Positions 35,542 through 44,021 of a stretch of 64,000 nt of DNA are shown here, piece after piece; the stretch's first letter is position 1, and each line of letters starts with the position of its first letter. The DNA is from Nitrososphaerota archaeon. GTDB taxonomy: Archaea > Thermoproteota > Nitrososphaeria > Nitrososphaerales > UBA57. The translations under genes were made by a program, and so were the position numbers. The notes beneath the pieces were generated by a model, which did no database searches, was not told the origin of the DNA, and saw only the letters and a program-made list of their open reading frames with translations. Location: NCBI GenBank assembly GCA_024860875.1, contig JACPSZ010000007.1, positions 62,001-126,000 on the forward strand, read 5' to 3'.

Positions 35542-36585
35542 TTGAAGAAGTGGACTTACAGTGAAGCAGGCGTAGACATCTCAAAAGTCAAGCAGGCTCA
35601 TAGAACTGCCGCAGATTTTTTCGCATCAACATTAGCTTTTAGGAAGGGCTTCGGCTCTGTATTCAAGGGCACTGGGCATTACGCAGGGCTGCTCAGAATT
35701 GATGCAAAGAAACTCCTTGCTATCCATACAGATGGAGTAGGCACGAAAGTTCTTGTTGCACAGAAGATGAAGAAATTTGATACTGTAGGAATCGACTGCG
35801 TTGCAATGAATGTAAACGATATCGTTTGCGTCGGAGCAGAGCCGTTTGCACTGGTTGACTACATAGCACTGAAGAGTGCTAATGAAAACCTTGTCGCAGA
35901 AATTTCGAGAGGATTGGCTGAAGGGGCAAAGATATCAAAGGTTGCGATAGTCGGAGGGGAAACTGCAATCCTTCCCGACCTCTTAATTGGAGATAAAAAT
36001 GCCTTTGACCTAGCAGCAACGTGCGTAGGCTTTGTCGAAGAGGAGAAACTGATTCTAGGCGAGAAGATCAGAGAGGGGGATTCGATAATAGGAGTAGAGA
36101 GCTCTGGCATACATTCCAACGGGGTCACCCTTGCAAGGAAGGTATTGAAGAAGCATTCGCTAAACGAAAAGATACCGGACACAAAGTTGAGGATTGGGGA
36201 TGAGCTGCTTAAACCGACTAGAATCTACTGCAGGGATATAGTCTCGCTTATTGAAGAGGGGTTCAAGATTACAGGCCTTGCCCATATAACTGGAGGGGCA
36301 TTTACCAAACTGCAGAGGATATCGCCCAATAATTCTATTGGTTTCAGCCTCGAAAAGATGCCCGAACCTCAGGAGATATTCTCCTTCATACAAAAAGAAG
36401 GGAAGATAGCAAAAGAGGAAATGTACAAGACATTCAACATGGGCATCGGCTTCTGCATCATCGCTCCCAAAACAGAGGCTAGCAAAATTGCGAAAGCATT
36501 ACACGACAAAAAATTGCATTCCTCAATCATAGGCAGGGTAGTGGGCAAGCCCGGAGTCTTCCTTGACAAGAAGCAGCTCAGCTAA
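35542..36585 (+). CDS. purM: AIR synthetase (phosphoribosylformylglycinamidine cyclo-ligase)
   Basis: 347 residues, full length, closing the imidazole ring of FGAM to AIR. The N-terminal TYSEAGVDISKVKQ, GVGTKVLVAQ, MNVNDIVCVGAEP and IHSNGVTLAR motifs are all present. TTG start seven bases after purC. The 3' end overlaps the following dehydrogenase by 23 bases. Genes for GAR transformylase and the final IMP steps are not in this cluster. Confidence 0.95.
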   Translation: MKKWTYSEAGVDISKVKQAHRTAADFFASTLAFRKGFGSVFKGTGHYAGLLRIDAKKLLAIHTDGVGTKVLVAQKMKKFDTVGIDCVAMNVNDIVCVGAEPFALVDYIALKSANENLVAEISRGLAEGAKISKVAIVGGETAILPDLLIGDKNAFDLAATCVGFVEEEKLILGEKIREGDSIIGVESSGIHSNGVTLARKVLKKHSLNEKIPDTKLRIGDELLKPTRIYCRDIVSLIEEGFKITGLAHITGGAFTKLQRISPNNSIGFSLEKMPEPQEIFSFIQKEGKIAKEEMYKTFNMGIGFCIIAPKTEASKIAKALHDKKLHSSIIGRVVGKPGVFLDKKQLS

Positions 36586-37579
36586 GAAGGTTCTGGTTAC
36601 AAGAACCTTTCCCGGGCCGATAAAGGAAACTCTGAGCCAATTCGATCTTAACTACAGGGAAAATGACGAGAACCTTTCTTACAGTGAATTAAAAGCTCTT
36701 GTCAAGGACAAACACGGAATACTATGCTCAATTCCAGACAGAATAGACACAGGAATTCTTGCTGCAGCTAAAAACCTACAGGTTGTGAGCACGTACAGTG
36801 TAGGCTACGATCATATTAATGTTGAGGAAGCAACTAAAAGAGGCATAGCAGTAACTAATACGCCTGATGTACTTACTGATGCAACTGCTGATCTTACATT
36901 TGCCTTGTTGTTGGGGATTGCAAGGAGAGTTGCTGAAGGGCATAATCTGGTGATACAAAAAAGATGGAAGGATGCTTGGTCTCCAAAATTTATGCTTGGA
37001 AGTGATCTTGCAGGTAAGAAGCTAGGAATTCTCGGAATGGGAAGGATAGGCAAAGCCGTTGCGAAAAGGGCTCTGGGCTTCGGCATGAAAATTCTGTATC
37101 ATAATAGGACTAGACTCTCCAAGAAAGAAGAGAGGTCATTCAGTGCTAATTATAGGTCATTTGATCAACTGCTGAAAGAATCTGATTTTGTTTCTATTCA
37201 CATACCACTTACCGAAGAAACCTACCACCTGATAAATGCAAATACAATCGCTAAAATGAAGAAGAGCTCTTTTTTGATAAGCACGGCAAGAGGGCCAATT
37301 ATCGATGAAGGTGCACTTTTTGAAGCGTTGAAGAAGAAAAGGATTGCAGGTGCAGCGCTTGACGTATTTGAAAAGGAACCCTTACCTGCAGACAGCCCGT
37401 TGCTGAGCCTTAACAACATACTGCTTACTCCCCATATAGGGAGCGCAGCAGAAGGGACAAGGTACAAAATGGGAGAAGTTGCTGCAAAGAACTTAGCAAA
37501 TATTTTGCTGGGCAAGAAGCCTCTGCATCTAGTGAACCGAGACTATCTCAAGCACGGGAAAAGCGCAAAGTTTTCTTAG
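36563..37579 (+). CDS. Glyoxylate/hydroxypyruvate reductase-type D-2-hydroxyacid dehydrogenase
   Basis: NAD(P)H-dependent dehydrogenase of 338 residues. The dinucleotide motif GILGMGRIGKAVA, the substrate arginine in STARGPIIDEGAL, the acidic residue in DVFEKEPLP and the catalytic histidine in LLTPHIGSA are all in place. The likely reaction is reduction of glyoxylate or hydroxypyruvate; phosphoglycerate or lactate specificity is possible. It overlaps purM and may be co-transcribed, perhaps tying glycine/glyoxylate metabolism to purine synthesis. Confidence 0.88.
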   Translation: MTRSSSAKKVLVTRTFPGPIKETLSQFDLNYRENDENLSYSELKALVKDKHGILCSIPDRIDTGILAAAKNLQVVSTYSVGYDHINVEEATKRGIAVTNTPDVLTDATADLTFALLLGIARRVAEGHNLVIQKRWKDAWSPKFMLGSDLAGKKLGILGMGRIGKAVAKRALGFGMKILYHNRTRLSKKEERSFSANYRSFDQLLKESDFVSIHIPLTEETYHLINANTIAKMKKSSFLISTARGPIIDEGALFEALKKKRIAGAALDVFEKEPLPADSPLLSLNNILLTPHIGSAAEGTRYKMGEVAAKNLANILLGKKPLHLVNRDYLKHGKSAKFS

Positions 37580-37666
37580 CTTGGCAAAACTCTTTTGCAT
37601 CACATAAACATTTATTTGAACGTTCGTATCAATAAAGCATAATGACAGGCCCAATATGGTGAAGGT

Positions 37667-37783
37667 GTGGTGCGACGGCAAATAGTTGTAACCGAGGAGA
37701 TTCGCCTGTTGGGAGCACCATATGTGACACGTGACCGACATATAGAATGCCCTACCTGCCACGGAACGGGCATCTTGGGATGA
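37667..37783 (+). CDS. Very small protein with a CPTCHGTG zinc-type motif
   Basis: Thirty-eight codons in a gap between two larger genes. Translation gives MVRRQIVVTEEIRLLGAP, then a basic stretch and a C-terminal ECPTCHGTGILG. The CxxCxGxG motif is the DnaJ-type zinc-binding half site; a single copy suggests dimerisation or metal sharing. GGTGA lies just before two adjacent GTG codons, and an A/T-rich TATA-like stretch is found about 50-60 bases upstream. The good ribosome site and motif support a real gene. Function unknown. Confidence 0.6.
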   Translation: MVRRQIVVTEEIRLLGAPYVTRDRHIECPTCHGTGILG

Positions 37784-37850
37784 AGTAAACCGCTAATTCT
37801 TCCTGAGTCCTGATCACATACACGAACGAGACAATACCTGATGTATTTCG

Positions 37851-38621
37851 TCAAACTAGCGTTTCTTTATCCATTAGGAACTCGAACGTCAATCTAAGAA
37901 TTGAGCCTGCAATATTTCTGCTCACCTCGAGGCCTTTTGGGTGAACGGCATAGATTCTATATCTATTGCATAGATTAAGCAATGCGTGATGCCTTTCGGG
38001 CACGATTTTCAGATATTTTTCTTGATCCTTCAGATATTCCTGAACAAGCTGACCCAGAGTTTGGCGTCCGAGGTTTCTTGACTCGTTAGGGCGTGCTTTT
38101 GCCATCAATCTGAAGAGCCGATTTTCTATCGCAGAGACTGACATTGCAGCTGAACTTAGATTGCAGCTTTCCAGATAACAATGAATACCCTCATTAAGGC
38201 GCTTTCTCTCTTGTGCATCAAGCAATGAAATGCTCGTTCTAAGCCGATCCAGAAAGGGGGCGAAGCTGTTTTTGATTAGTTGAAGTCTATAACTGAACTC
38301 TGAGAAAATACTTACTACTTGGACTGTTTGTAACTCTTGGACTATCTTGTTGAGTCGTGTTTTCTGGATCTCAAGTTCTCTTATTCCGAACATTTCTGTG
38401 ATCTCTATTATTCTTGTCAAAGGTACATAGTAAGACAGAAACTTTGGTGTAAGAGAGAACCAATATTCTCTTTGGTTATCATATATTCGATCCACGTAAT
38501 AGGGATTCAGGAATGGAGGCACCACCTTAAAGAAACTTTCTTTTACGTCCTTTTCGAAATTCTCGCAGATGTTGATTATGTTGGGTAACGTCTCTAAATA
38601 ACTGGTAAAAGTAGCGGACAT
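37851..38621 (-). CDS. Hypothetical all-helical protein with C-terminal HEPN-like region
   Basis: Protein of 256 residues with no family that I can name. It is predicted to be largely helical. The C-terminal segment LCNRYRIYAVHPKG followed by a hydrophobic helix has the R-x4-H arrangement and the HPK continuation often seen in HEPN-like domains. It faces the tiny zinc-motif gene and diverges from L38e. No nucleotidyltransferase partner is adjacent. A role in RNA cleavage or conflict is only a suggestion. Confidence 0.55.
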   Translation of the reverse strand: MSATFTSYLETLPNIINICENFEKDVKESFFKVVPPFLNPYYVDRIYDNQREYWFSLTPKFLSYYVPLTRIIEITEMFGIRELEIQKTRLNKIVQELQTVQVVSIFSEFSYRLQLIKNSFAPFLDRLRTSISLLDAQERKRLNEGIHCYLESCNLSSAAMSVSAIENRLFRLMAKARPNESRNLGRQTLGQLVQEYLKDQEKYLKIVPERHHALLNLCNRYRIYAVHPKGLEVSRNIAGSILRLTFEFLMDKETLV

Positions 38622-38680
38622 TAGCTTCCCATAGTTAATCGAAATTAAGAGTTTATTGGTCAGGGGAGGAGAGATGAGAC

Positions 38681-38719
38681 GGAGGCATCATAACACGCCT
38701 CCTATAGGCGGGATGTTAT
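38681..38719. promoter_or_regulatory. Two mutually exclusive hairpins in a divergent promoter region
   Basis: GGAGGC (38681) can pair with GCCTCC (38697). Alternatively ATAACA (38690) pairs with TGTTAT (38714) around an inner CGCCT/AGGCG stem. Both use the same GCCT bases, so only one can form at a time. Confidence 0.35.
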
Positions 38720-38775
38720 TATTAGTCCACTTTCCAAGCGCAAAGTAGATTTATCGGCTTTTTGGATGGTAAAAC

Positions 38776-38970
38776 GTGCCAAGACAGATAAGTTCAGCAG
38801 ACGAATTCAAGAAGCTAATTCCGAGTGCAAGTTTCCTCAAGGTCGTCAGGATGGACGATAAGGTAAAACTGAAATTGAGAACAAGAAAGATTCTATATAC
38901 GTACATTGCGAGCAAGGACGAAGCCGAGGCTCTGATAAAAGACTCGAAACTAGAAGTCGACGAATACTAA
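38776..38970 (+). CDS. rpl38e: Ribosomal protein L38e
   Basis: Protein of 64 residues of the large ribosomal subunit. The opening MPRQISSADEFKKL and the later KLKLRTRKILYTYIA match eukaryotic and TACK-archaeal L38e. The start is GTG. A TTTATCGG-type promoter lies about 26 bases upstream. Its presence is one of the better lineage markers here because most euryarchaea lack this protein. Its last codons overlap the convergent beta-CASP nuclease gene by four bases. Confidence 0.88.
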   Translation: MPRQISSADEFKKLIPSASFLKVVRMDDKVKLKLRTRKILYTYIASKDEAEALIKDSKLEVDEY

Positions 38971-40223
38971 ATTTTAATCACGTCGCCTGCGACAGGGGCA
39001 ACCGCATCGAAGCCAAACTGCTCCTTTATGTCTGCGGCAAATTTTGTACAATACTCCTCTTCCCCATGCACCGTCATTACCTTCGGGCTTCCCCTGACCG
39101 CTTTCAGCATTTCAAAGAGCTCCTTCCTTCCGCTATGAGATGAAAAGTCAAACCTCTTAACCTGAGCTTTAACCTTCTTCGGCTTTCCTCTGATGAGAGC
39201 TATCCCCTTTTCGAGCAGCGTTCTCCCGGGAGTACCTGGAATTTGAAATGCGACTATTGCGATGCCATTTCTGTCTTTAGTTGCTATCTCCTCGTTGTAG
39301 AATACGGCTAACCCTCCAACTAGCATACCTGCAGGGGCTATTATTACAGAAGGAGTCTTTGCCATCCTCTTCCTTTGGGGCCAGTTCTCCATGATATCGA
39401 TATTCTCCAATGTCCTCCTGAATTCTTTTGGATCCTTAAGATATTCCTGATATCGCATGAGGATTTCATTGGCCTTTAGCGCCATGCCGTCCATTGCTAC
39501 GGGATAGGGAAATTTCGCAGCCCTCAATACACAAGCAATCTCCTGAGCCCTGCCGACGGAAAATGCTGGAACCAATAACGTTCCTCCTCCTTCAACAATC
39601 TCCCTTGCATAATCGACGAACTCCTTCTCTACTTCATGCCTCGGCTTATGATCCGACAATGCATATGTGCTTTCGGTAATTATCGCATCCAATTCCCCAA
39701 AATTATAGTCAGCACCATTAAGAAGCATAGTTCCTGCTCCGTTTATGTCCCCAGTATAGAGCAACCTCTTTCCATCTGCTTCTACAATCATTGATGCGCT
39801 TCCCGGTATGTGCCCAGCATCGAGGAATTGTACAGTAAATTCTCCAATTTTGAAGACTTCATAGAGATCGGCATAATGAGTCCTCTTGAACATACTTAAC
39901 AGATCAATGTATTCGAAAGGAAGGTAGAAGCCAGAAACCTTGATGAAATCTTCGATCAATAACCTCGTGAATTCTGCAGTTGGAGGAGTTGTATATAGAT
40001 CGACTCCTTCTGAAAGGTAGAATACTGGTGCGGCTCCTGAATGATCTAAATGTGCATGGCTGAGCAGAATTCCATCTATGTCTTTGGGCTGGACGTGAAT
40101 GGGAAATACTGGCTCCCTTTCCATTTGGACACCAAAATCCAGCAGAACCTTTGTGCTTTGACCGTGGAGCAAGAATGCAGACCGTCCGACTTGCCTTGCA
40201 GCTCCGAGAGCTGTGACTTCCAT
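38967..40223 (-). CDS. Beta-CASP metallo-beta-lactamase ribonuclease (aCPSF2/aRNase J-like)
   Basis: Zinc-dependent RNA-processing nuclease of 418 residues. Metal-binding motif SHAHLDHSG, then DAGHIPGSAS and YTGDINGAG, followed by the beta-CASP cap and the C-terminal SSHSG and VHGEEEYC. There is no N-terminal KH region, so it corresponds to the shorter archaeal forms rather than aCPSF1. Expected roles are 3' end formation or RNA turnover. It is the convergent neighbour of L38e. Confidence 0.88.
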   Translation of the reverse strand: MEVTALGAARQVGRSAFLLHGQSTKVLLDFGVQMEREPVFPIHVQPKDIDGILLSHAHLDHSGAAPVFYLSEGVDLYTTPPTAEFTRLLIEDFIKVSGFYLPFEYIDLLSMFKRTHYADLYEVFKIGEFTVQFLDAGHIPGSASMIVEADGKRLLYTGDINGAGTMLLNGADYNFGELDAIITESTYALSDHKPRHEVEKEFVDYAREIVEGGGTLLVPAFSVGRAQEIACVLRAAKFPYPVAMDGMALKANEILMRYQEYLKDPKEFRRTLENIDIMENWPQRKRMAKTPSVIIAPAGMLVGGLAVFYNEEIATKDRNGIAIVAFQIPGTPGRTLLEKGIALIRGKPKKVKAQVKRFDFSSHSGRKELFEMLKAVRGSPKVMTVHGEEEYCTKFAADIKEQFGFDAVAPVAGDVIKI

Positions 40224-40370
40224 TTAGTGTTATAAGGTGAAAATTTCAAGCGGATAAGTGTTGCTAAAGTAGACACTGACACATTAGGATAATGCTAATA
40301 GCTTGTACCTTTGTGCAAGAAACTCTTAATAGATTATTGATGTCGCAATTTGTAATCAACGGTAAGGGCC

Positions 40371-41612
40371 TTGACACACAATGAAACGCAGAGAGAGGTA
40401 GAGGTTAGAGGGCACCTCATTGACTCCATGATCCTGACTAGAATATTCGACAGGATTATGGATTTGAACGGAGAGTTTGAGGTCTTAGAGTTCAAGATAG
40501 GGAAGCAAAAAACCGACTACAGTTATGCCAAACTTTTAGTCAAGGGTAAAAACTCCAAGCATTTGCAAACAATACTGGAAGAGGTTTACAGAGAGGGAGC
40601 CATACCTGTTAAACTGCAGTCTGCAAACTTCAAGGCAGCACCTAAGGACATGGTCATGCCTGACGATTTCTACTCAACTACGAACCATCAAACGTCCGTC
40701 CTCGTAGATAGCGATTGGATAGAAGTTGAAAACCAGATGATGGACAAGGCCATTGCAGTTGATCTTACAAAGAAAAGGGCGTGGTGCAGACCAATCAGAG
40801 AGATCAGAAAGGGTGACATGATAGTTGTCGGAGATGCAGGAGTGAGGATAGTCCCTCCAGAAAGGCCGAGAGAGGGTATGGATGTCTTCCAATTTATGAG
40901 CAGCCATACATCGACGGAGAAGCCCATACAGGCACTAGCGAAGAGGATCGCAGACGACGTGTTTGAAACCAAGAAGAAAAGAGGTAAGATCATCGTTGTA
41001 GGAGGGCCTGCAGTAGTGCATACTGGTGCATCCAAATCCCTTGCAGACTTGATTAGAATGGGCTATGTTGATGCTCTGTTAGCTGGAAACGCTCTTGCAG
41101 CGCACGATATTGAATACGCCATATTGGGAACTTCTCTAGGTATAGACGTCGATAACGGAACTTCAAGGCACAAAGGTCATAGAAACCACATGGTTGCTAT
41201 CAACGAAGTCTTCAAGGCAGGCTCCATTGCTCAATTGGTAAAAAACGGAAAACTGAAAAAGGGAATAATGTACGAATGCATTAAGAACAAGATTCCCTTC
41301 GTTTTAGCCGCATCGATAAGAGATGATGGCCCAATACCAGATGTTGTTACAGAGATGGCTGAGGCACAGAGGCTTTACAAGGAGCAGCTCGAGGATGCGA
41401 AGATGGTTTTAATGCTTTCAACGATGCTTCATTCCGTAGCAGTCGGGAATATGCTTCCTTCATCAGTAAAAGTGGTCGCTATAGACATCAACCCTGCAAC
41501 AGTAACAAAATTACTCGACAGGGGAACAGGCCAGGCTGTTGGAGTAGTTTCAGACATCGGAGTCTTTCTGCCGATGGTAGTTTCGTACGTGAAGGAATTA
41601 GAAAACAGCTGA
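40371..41612 (+). CDS. Archaeal ornithine cyclodeaminase / LOR-SDH-type protein
   Basis: Protein of 413 residues of the TIGR00300/COG1915 type. The N-terminal LOR/SDH-like domain has EVRGHLIDSMILTRI and the C-terminal NAD-binding domain contains VVGGPAVVHTGA and ALLAGNALAAHDIE. Experimentally studied homologues in methanogens and the C-terminal part of cyanobacterial ArgZ/AgrE convert ornithine to proline and ammonia. The TTG start follows a short leader. It is probably single-gene, with an MFS transporter 31 bases downstream. Confidence 0.82.
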   Translation: MTHNETQREVEVRGHLIDSMILTRIFDRIMDLNGEFEVLEFKIGKQKTDYSYAKLLVKGKNSKHLQTILEEVYREGAIPVKLQSANFKAAPKDMVMPDDFYSTTNHQTSVLVDSDWIEVENQMMDKAIAVDLTKKRAWCRPIREIRKGDMIVVGDAGVRIVPPERPREGMDVFQFMSSHTSTEKPIQALAKRIADDVFETKKKRGKIIVVGGPAVVHTGASKSLADLIRMGYVDALLAGNALAAHDIEYAILGTSLGIDVDNGTSRHKGHRNHMVAINEVFKAGSIAQLVKNGKLKKGIMYECIKNKIPFVLAASIRDDGPIPDVVTEMAEAQRLYKEQLEDAKMVLMLSTMLHSVAVGNMLPSSVKVVAIDINPATVTKLLDRGTGQAVGVVSDIGVFLPMVVSYVKELENS

Positions 41613-41643
41613 TTTTCGCTTAAGGTTAGCAGAGGCAAGTCGC

Positions 41644-42870
41644 TTGAGCATATTCCCAACCAGAATGGTCTTCTCTCTTTCAGTTGCAGTCGCTAGCGTC
41701 ATGCTTGGCTTTGGATTATTTGGCCCGTTCTTGCCTCTTTATGCGGAATTACTTGGTGCAACCTTAGGGCTGCAAGTAGGTTTCATGACATCCGCATTTA
41801 CTATGAGCAGAGCAGCATTATCGATACCCCTTGGAGGTTTATCAGACAGAATGGGCAGGAAGAAGATGATCGTAGTTGGTCTATTTACCTATGGTATAGC
41901 AACTTTTGCTTACGCTTTAGCATCTGACTGGGTGCATCTTGTTGGATTGAGGGCCGTTCAGGGTATCAGCGCGGGCATGCTCTGGCCTTCTGCGACTGCT
42001 CTAATTGCGGACGAAGTTCCTCCTGGGTCAAGGGGAAAGGCTTTGGGTACTTTTAATGCGGCTGCTACTGCTGGCCTTTTAGGAGGCCCTGCCCTCGGTG
42101 GAGCTCTGCAACTCTTTGCTAGGAACACTCTCCAATTTGATATTGTAGACAGTTTCAGGGTGCCTTTCTACGCTGGAGGCTTGCTGGGAATATTGTCTGC
42201 AGTATTGGCGTTAAAATTAATTGCAGAGCATCCAATGAAATTACCTATACAACCAAATGGCATCTCTATTTCAAATGTAGCCCCAAAGTTCAAAGCAACA
42301 TTCTACTCGCTTCTTGGATTGTCATTTGCCCATGGCTTCTCGTTGAGCTTCATAGGCCCTATTGTTGTATTCTATGTTCAACATCAGTTCAATCTTTCAG
42401 TTGATATAACAACATCCACCATGGCCATCGCATTCTTTTTTTCTGGCCTTGCCAATACAATATCCCAATTTTTCATGGGAAGAGTTGCCGACAAATGGGG
42501 GAGGAAGAGACTCTTACTCTTCGGAGCACTTTCCTCACAATTAGCCACAATTGCAATAGCCTTCTCGCCTACCGTGCTCATCGTTATAGTCATGATGACT
42601 GCCCGTGCTGCACTTTCAGCTTCTTATGTGCCTGCACTTTCTTCGCTGCAGGAGGATATTATGCCAAGGTCTGCTAGAGGAAAACTCACGGGAGTCATGG
42701 ATACTGCTGGAAACATAGGTTCCGTCCTCGGCCCGATCGTTGGCTTTGCCTTGTATGATTATATTGGTACTAATACTCCCTTTTTTGCTACTGCTGTAAT
42801 ATTCTTCGTTGCTATAATTGTGTTTCAAATCATGGGTAGAGAGCCTAGAATAGAAGAGTCTGAAGTGTAG
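41644..42870 (+). CDS. Major facilitator superfamily transporter
   Basis: Membrane transporter of 408 residues with twelve predicted helices. The first-half loop motif GGLSDRMGRKKMIVVG and its second-half counterpart GRVADKWGRKRLLLFG are both clear, together with GISAGMLWPSATALIAD. Drug/sugar/organic-acid efflux specificity cannot be determined. The TTG start is used here; an in-frame ATG six codons on is an alternative. It may be co-transcribed with the ornithine cyclodeaminase. Confidence 0.88.
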   Translation: MSIFPTRMVFSLSVAVASVMLGFGLFGPFLPLYAELLGATLGLQVGFMTSAFTMSRAALSIPLGGLSDRMGRKKMIVVGLFTYGIATFAYALASDWVHLVGLRAVQGISAGMLWPSATALIADEVPPGSRGKALGTFNAAATAGLLGGPALGGALQLFARNTLQFDIVDSFRVPFYAGGLLGILSAVLALKLIAEHPMKLPIQPNGISISNVAPKFKATFYSLLGLSFAHGFSLSFIGPIVVFYVQHQFNLSVDITTSTMAIAFFFSGLANTISQFFMGRVADKWGRKRLLLFGALSSQLATIAIAFSPTVLIVIVMMTARAALSASYVPALSSLQEDIMPRSARGKLTGVMDTAGNIGSVLGPIVGFALYDYIGTNTPFFATAVIFFVAIIVFQIMGREPRIEESEV

Positions 42871-42932
42871 GTATCATACGTTAGCTAGCAAAGTTTAATT
42901 CACAACTCTTTCAGATAAACAAAGTAGGTTTC

Positions 42933-43784
42933 ATGAAGGTAGAGTACGAAGACTCCTTTGTCAAAATTGCTGGATTGCTAGGCGGGGAAGAATATGTACG
43001 AGTAGCCAGAGCGTTATTGAACAATGAAAACGCTACTGACGAAGAAATTGCAAGCGCAACTGGTTTGAAGATTAATGCTGTAAGGAAAGCCCTCTATGAT
43101 TTGTTTGGCAAGTCTTTGATTTCAGGCATCAGGGTCAGGGACATGAAGATGGGCTGGTTCGTATATAGGTGGAAGGCTCAGAGGGATCAAGTTGATGGCT
43201 TCATCGAGAACCAGAAGAGGAAGGCTTTGGAGAGATTAAAGAACAGATTGGAATACGAAGAGTCGCACGAATTTTATCACTGCGGGACTCCGAACTGCAG
43301 GAAGTACATTTTCGAGCAAGCCGTCGAGGTATTTTTCAAGTGCCAAGTCTGTGGCAAGCCTTTGAACCTTATCGACAATTCTCAGCTAGTCCAAGCTTTT
43401 AGGTGGAAGATAGAGCAGATAGAGAAGGAAGATACGAACAAGAGGCAGCCTATTGATATTGCGGAGCTAGAAGTGCAGGAAGAGCTCGCCGAACCTGCAG
43501 TGAAAGAGACTCCGAAAGTGGAGAAAGCTGAAACTAAGCCTCCAGCCAAGAAAGCCGCAGTGAAGGCTCCAGCAAGGAAAGCCCTTAGCAAAAAGCCCAA
43601 AGCGAAAAAGAAACCTGTAAAGGCAGTAAGGAAACTCAAGTCTAAACCTGCTAAAGTAAAAGTTTCAGCAAGCAGAAAGGCGAAGAAACCTAGTAAAAAG
43701 AGCAAGAAAGCAAAGGCCAGAAAGAAACCCTTGAAGGCTAAACGTATAGTCAAGAAAGCCAAAGCAAAGCGGAAGAAGAGGTAG
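42933..43784 (+). CDS. tfe: Transcription factor E (alpha subunit) with lysine-rich tail
   Basis: Protein of 283 residues. Residues 1-90 form the extended winged helix (ATDEEIASATGLKINAVRKAL), 90-112 a helical linker, and 113-142 a zinc ribbon with Cys117, Cys122, Cys137 and Cys140. TFE stabilises the open RNA-polymerase promoter complex. After residue ~188 comes a tail of some 95 residues made mainly of lysine, alanine and proline (PPAKKAAVKAPARKA and similar), resembling histone H1 tails. Ordinary archaeal TFE is about 170-190 residues, so this tail is an extra domain likely to bind DNA or RNA nonspecifically. Confidence 0.92.
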   Translation: MKVEYEDSFVKIAGLLGGEEYVRVARALLNNENATDEEIASATGLKINAVRKALYDLFGKSLISGIRVRDMKMGWFVYRWKAQRDQVDGFIENQKRKALERLKNRLEYEESHEFYHCGTPNCRKYIFEQAVEVFFKCQVCGKPLNLIDNSQLVQAFRWKIEQIEKEDTNKRQPIDIAELEVQEELAEPAVKETPKVEKAETKPPAKKAAVKAPARKALSKKPKAKKKPVKAVRKLKSKPAKVKVSASRKAKKPSKKSKKAKARKKPLKAKRIVKKAKAKRKKR

Positions 43785-43869
43785 TTTACTCCTCACAGAA
43801 GCAAACGTTAGCAGGTTCTAATAACTCTTCGATATTGGCTTCTCCACTTTTTATACCCCCTCCCCCCTA

Positions 43870-43894
43870 GGCCCTAGATAGAACGATAGGGGCC
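43870..43894. promoter_or_regulatory. GC-rich hairpin between tfe and sufB
   Basis: GGCCCTA pairs with TAGGGGCC around a ten-base loop (one bulged G). It lies downstream of tfe after a T-rich tract and 130 bases before sufB. It may end tfe transcription; the function is not established. Confidence 0.3.
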
Positions 43895-43983
43895 CCCAGA
43901 CATGCTATACTTGGCGACTCTTTTGGTCTATTAAGGTCAACCATAAGACCTCCCGAAGTGTTATCAGAACCCGTTAGCAAATC

Positions 43984-43994
43984 ATTTAAATAGG
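43984..43994 (+). promoter_or_regulatory. TATA box of sufB
   Basis: ATTTAAATAGG lies about 28 bases before the SufB ATG, the correct distance for a leaderless or nearly leaderless transcript. Confidence 0.6.
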
Positions 43995-44021
43995 TAATTA
44001 TAACTATTGTTATATTGTAAA

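Noticed and set aside
43382-43762. 126-codon hydrophobic frame opposite tfe
   Set aside because: The phenylalanine/leucine/alanine-rich product simply mirrors the lysine-rich codons of the TFE tail.
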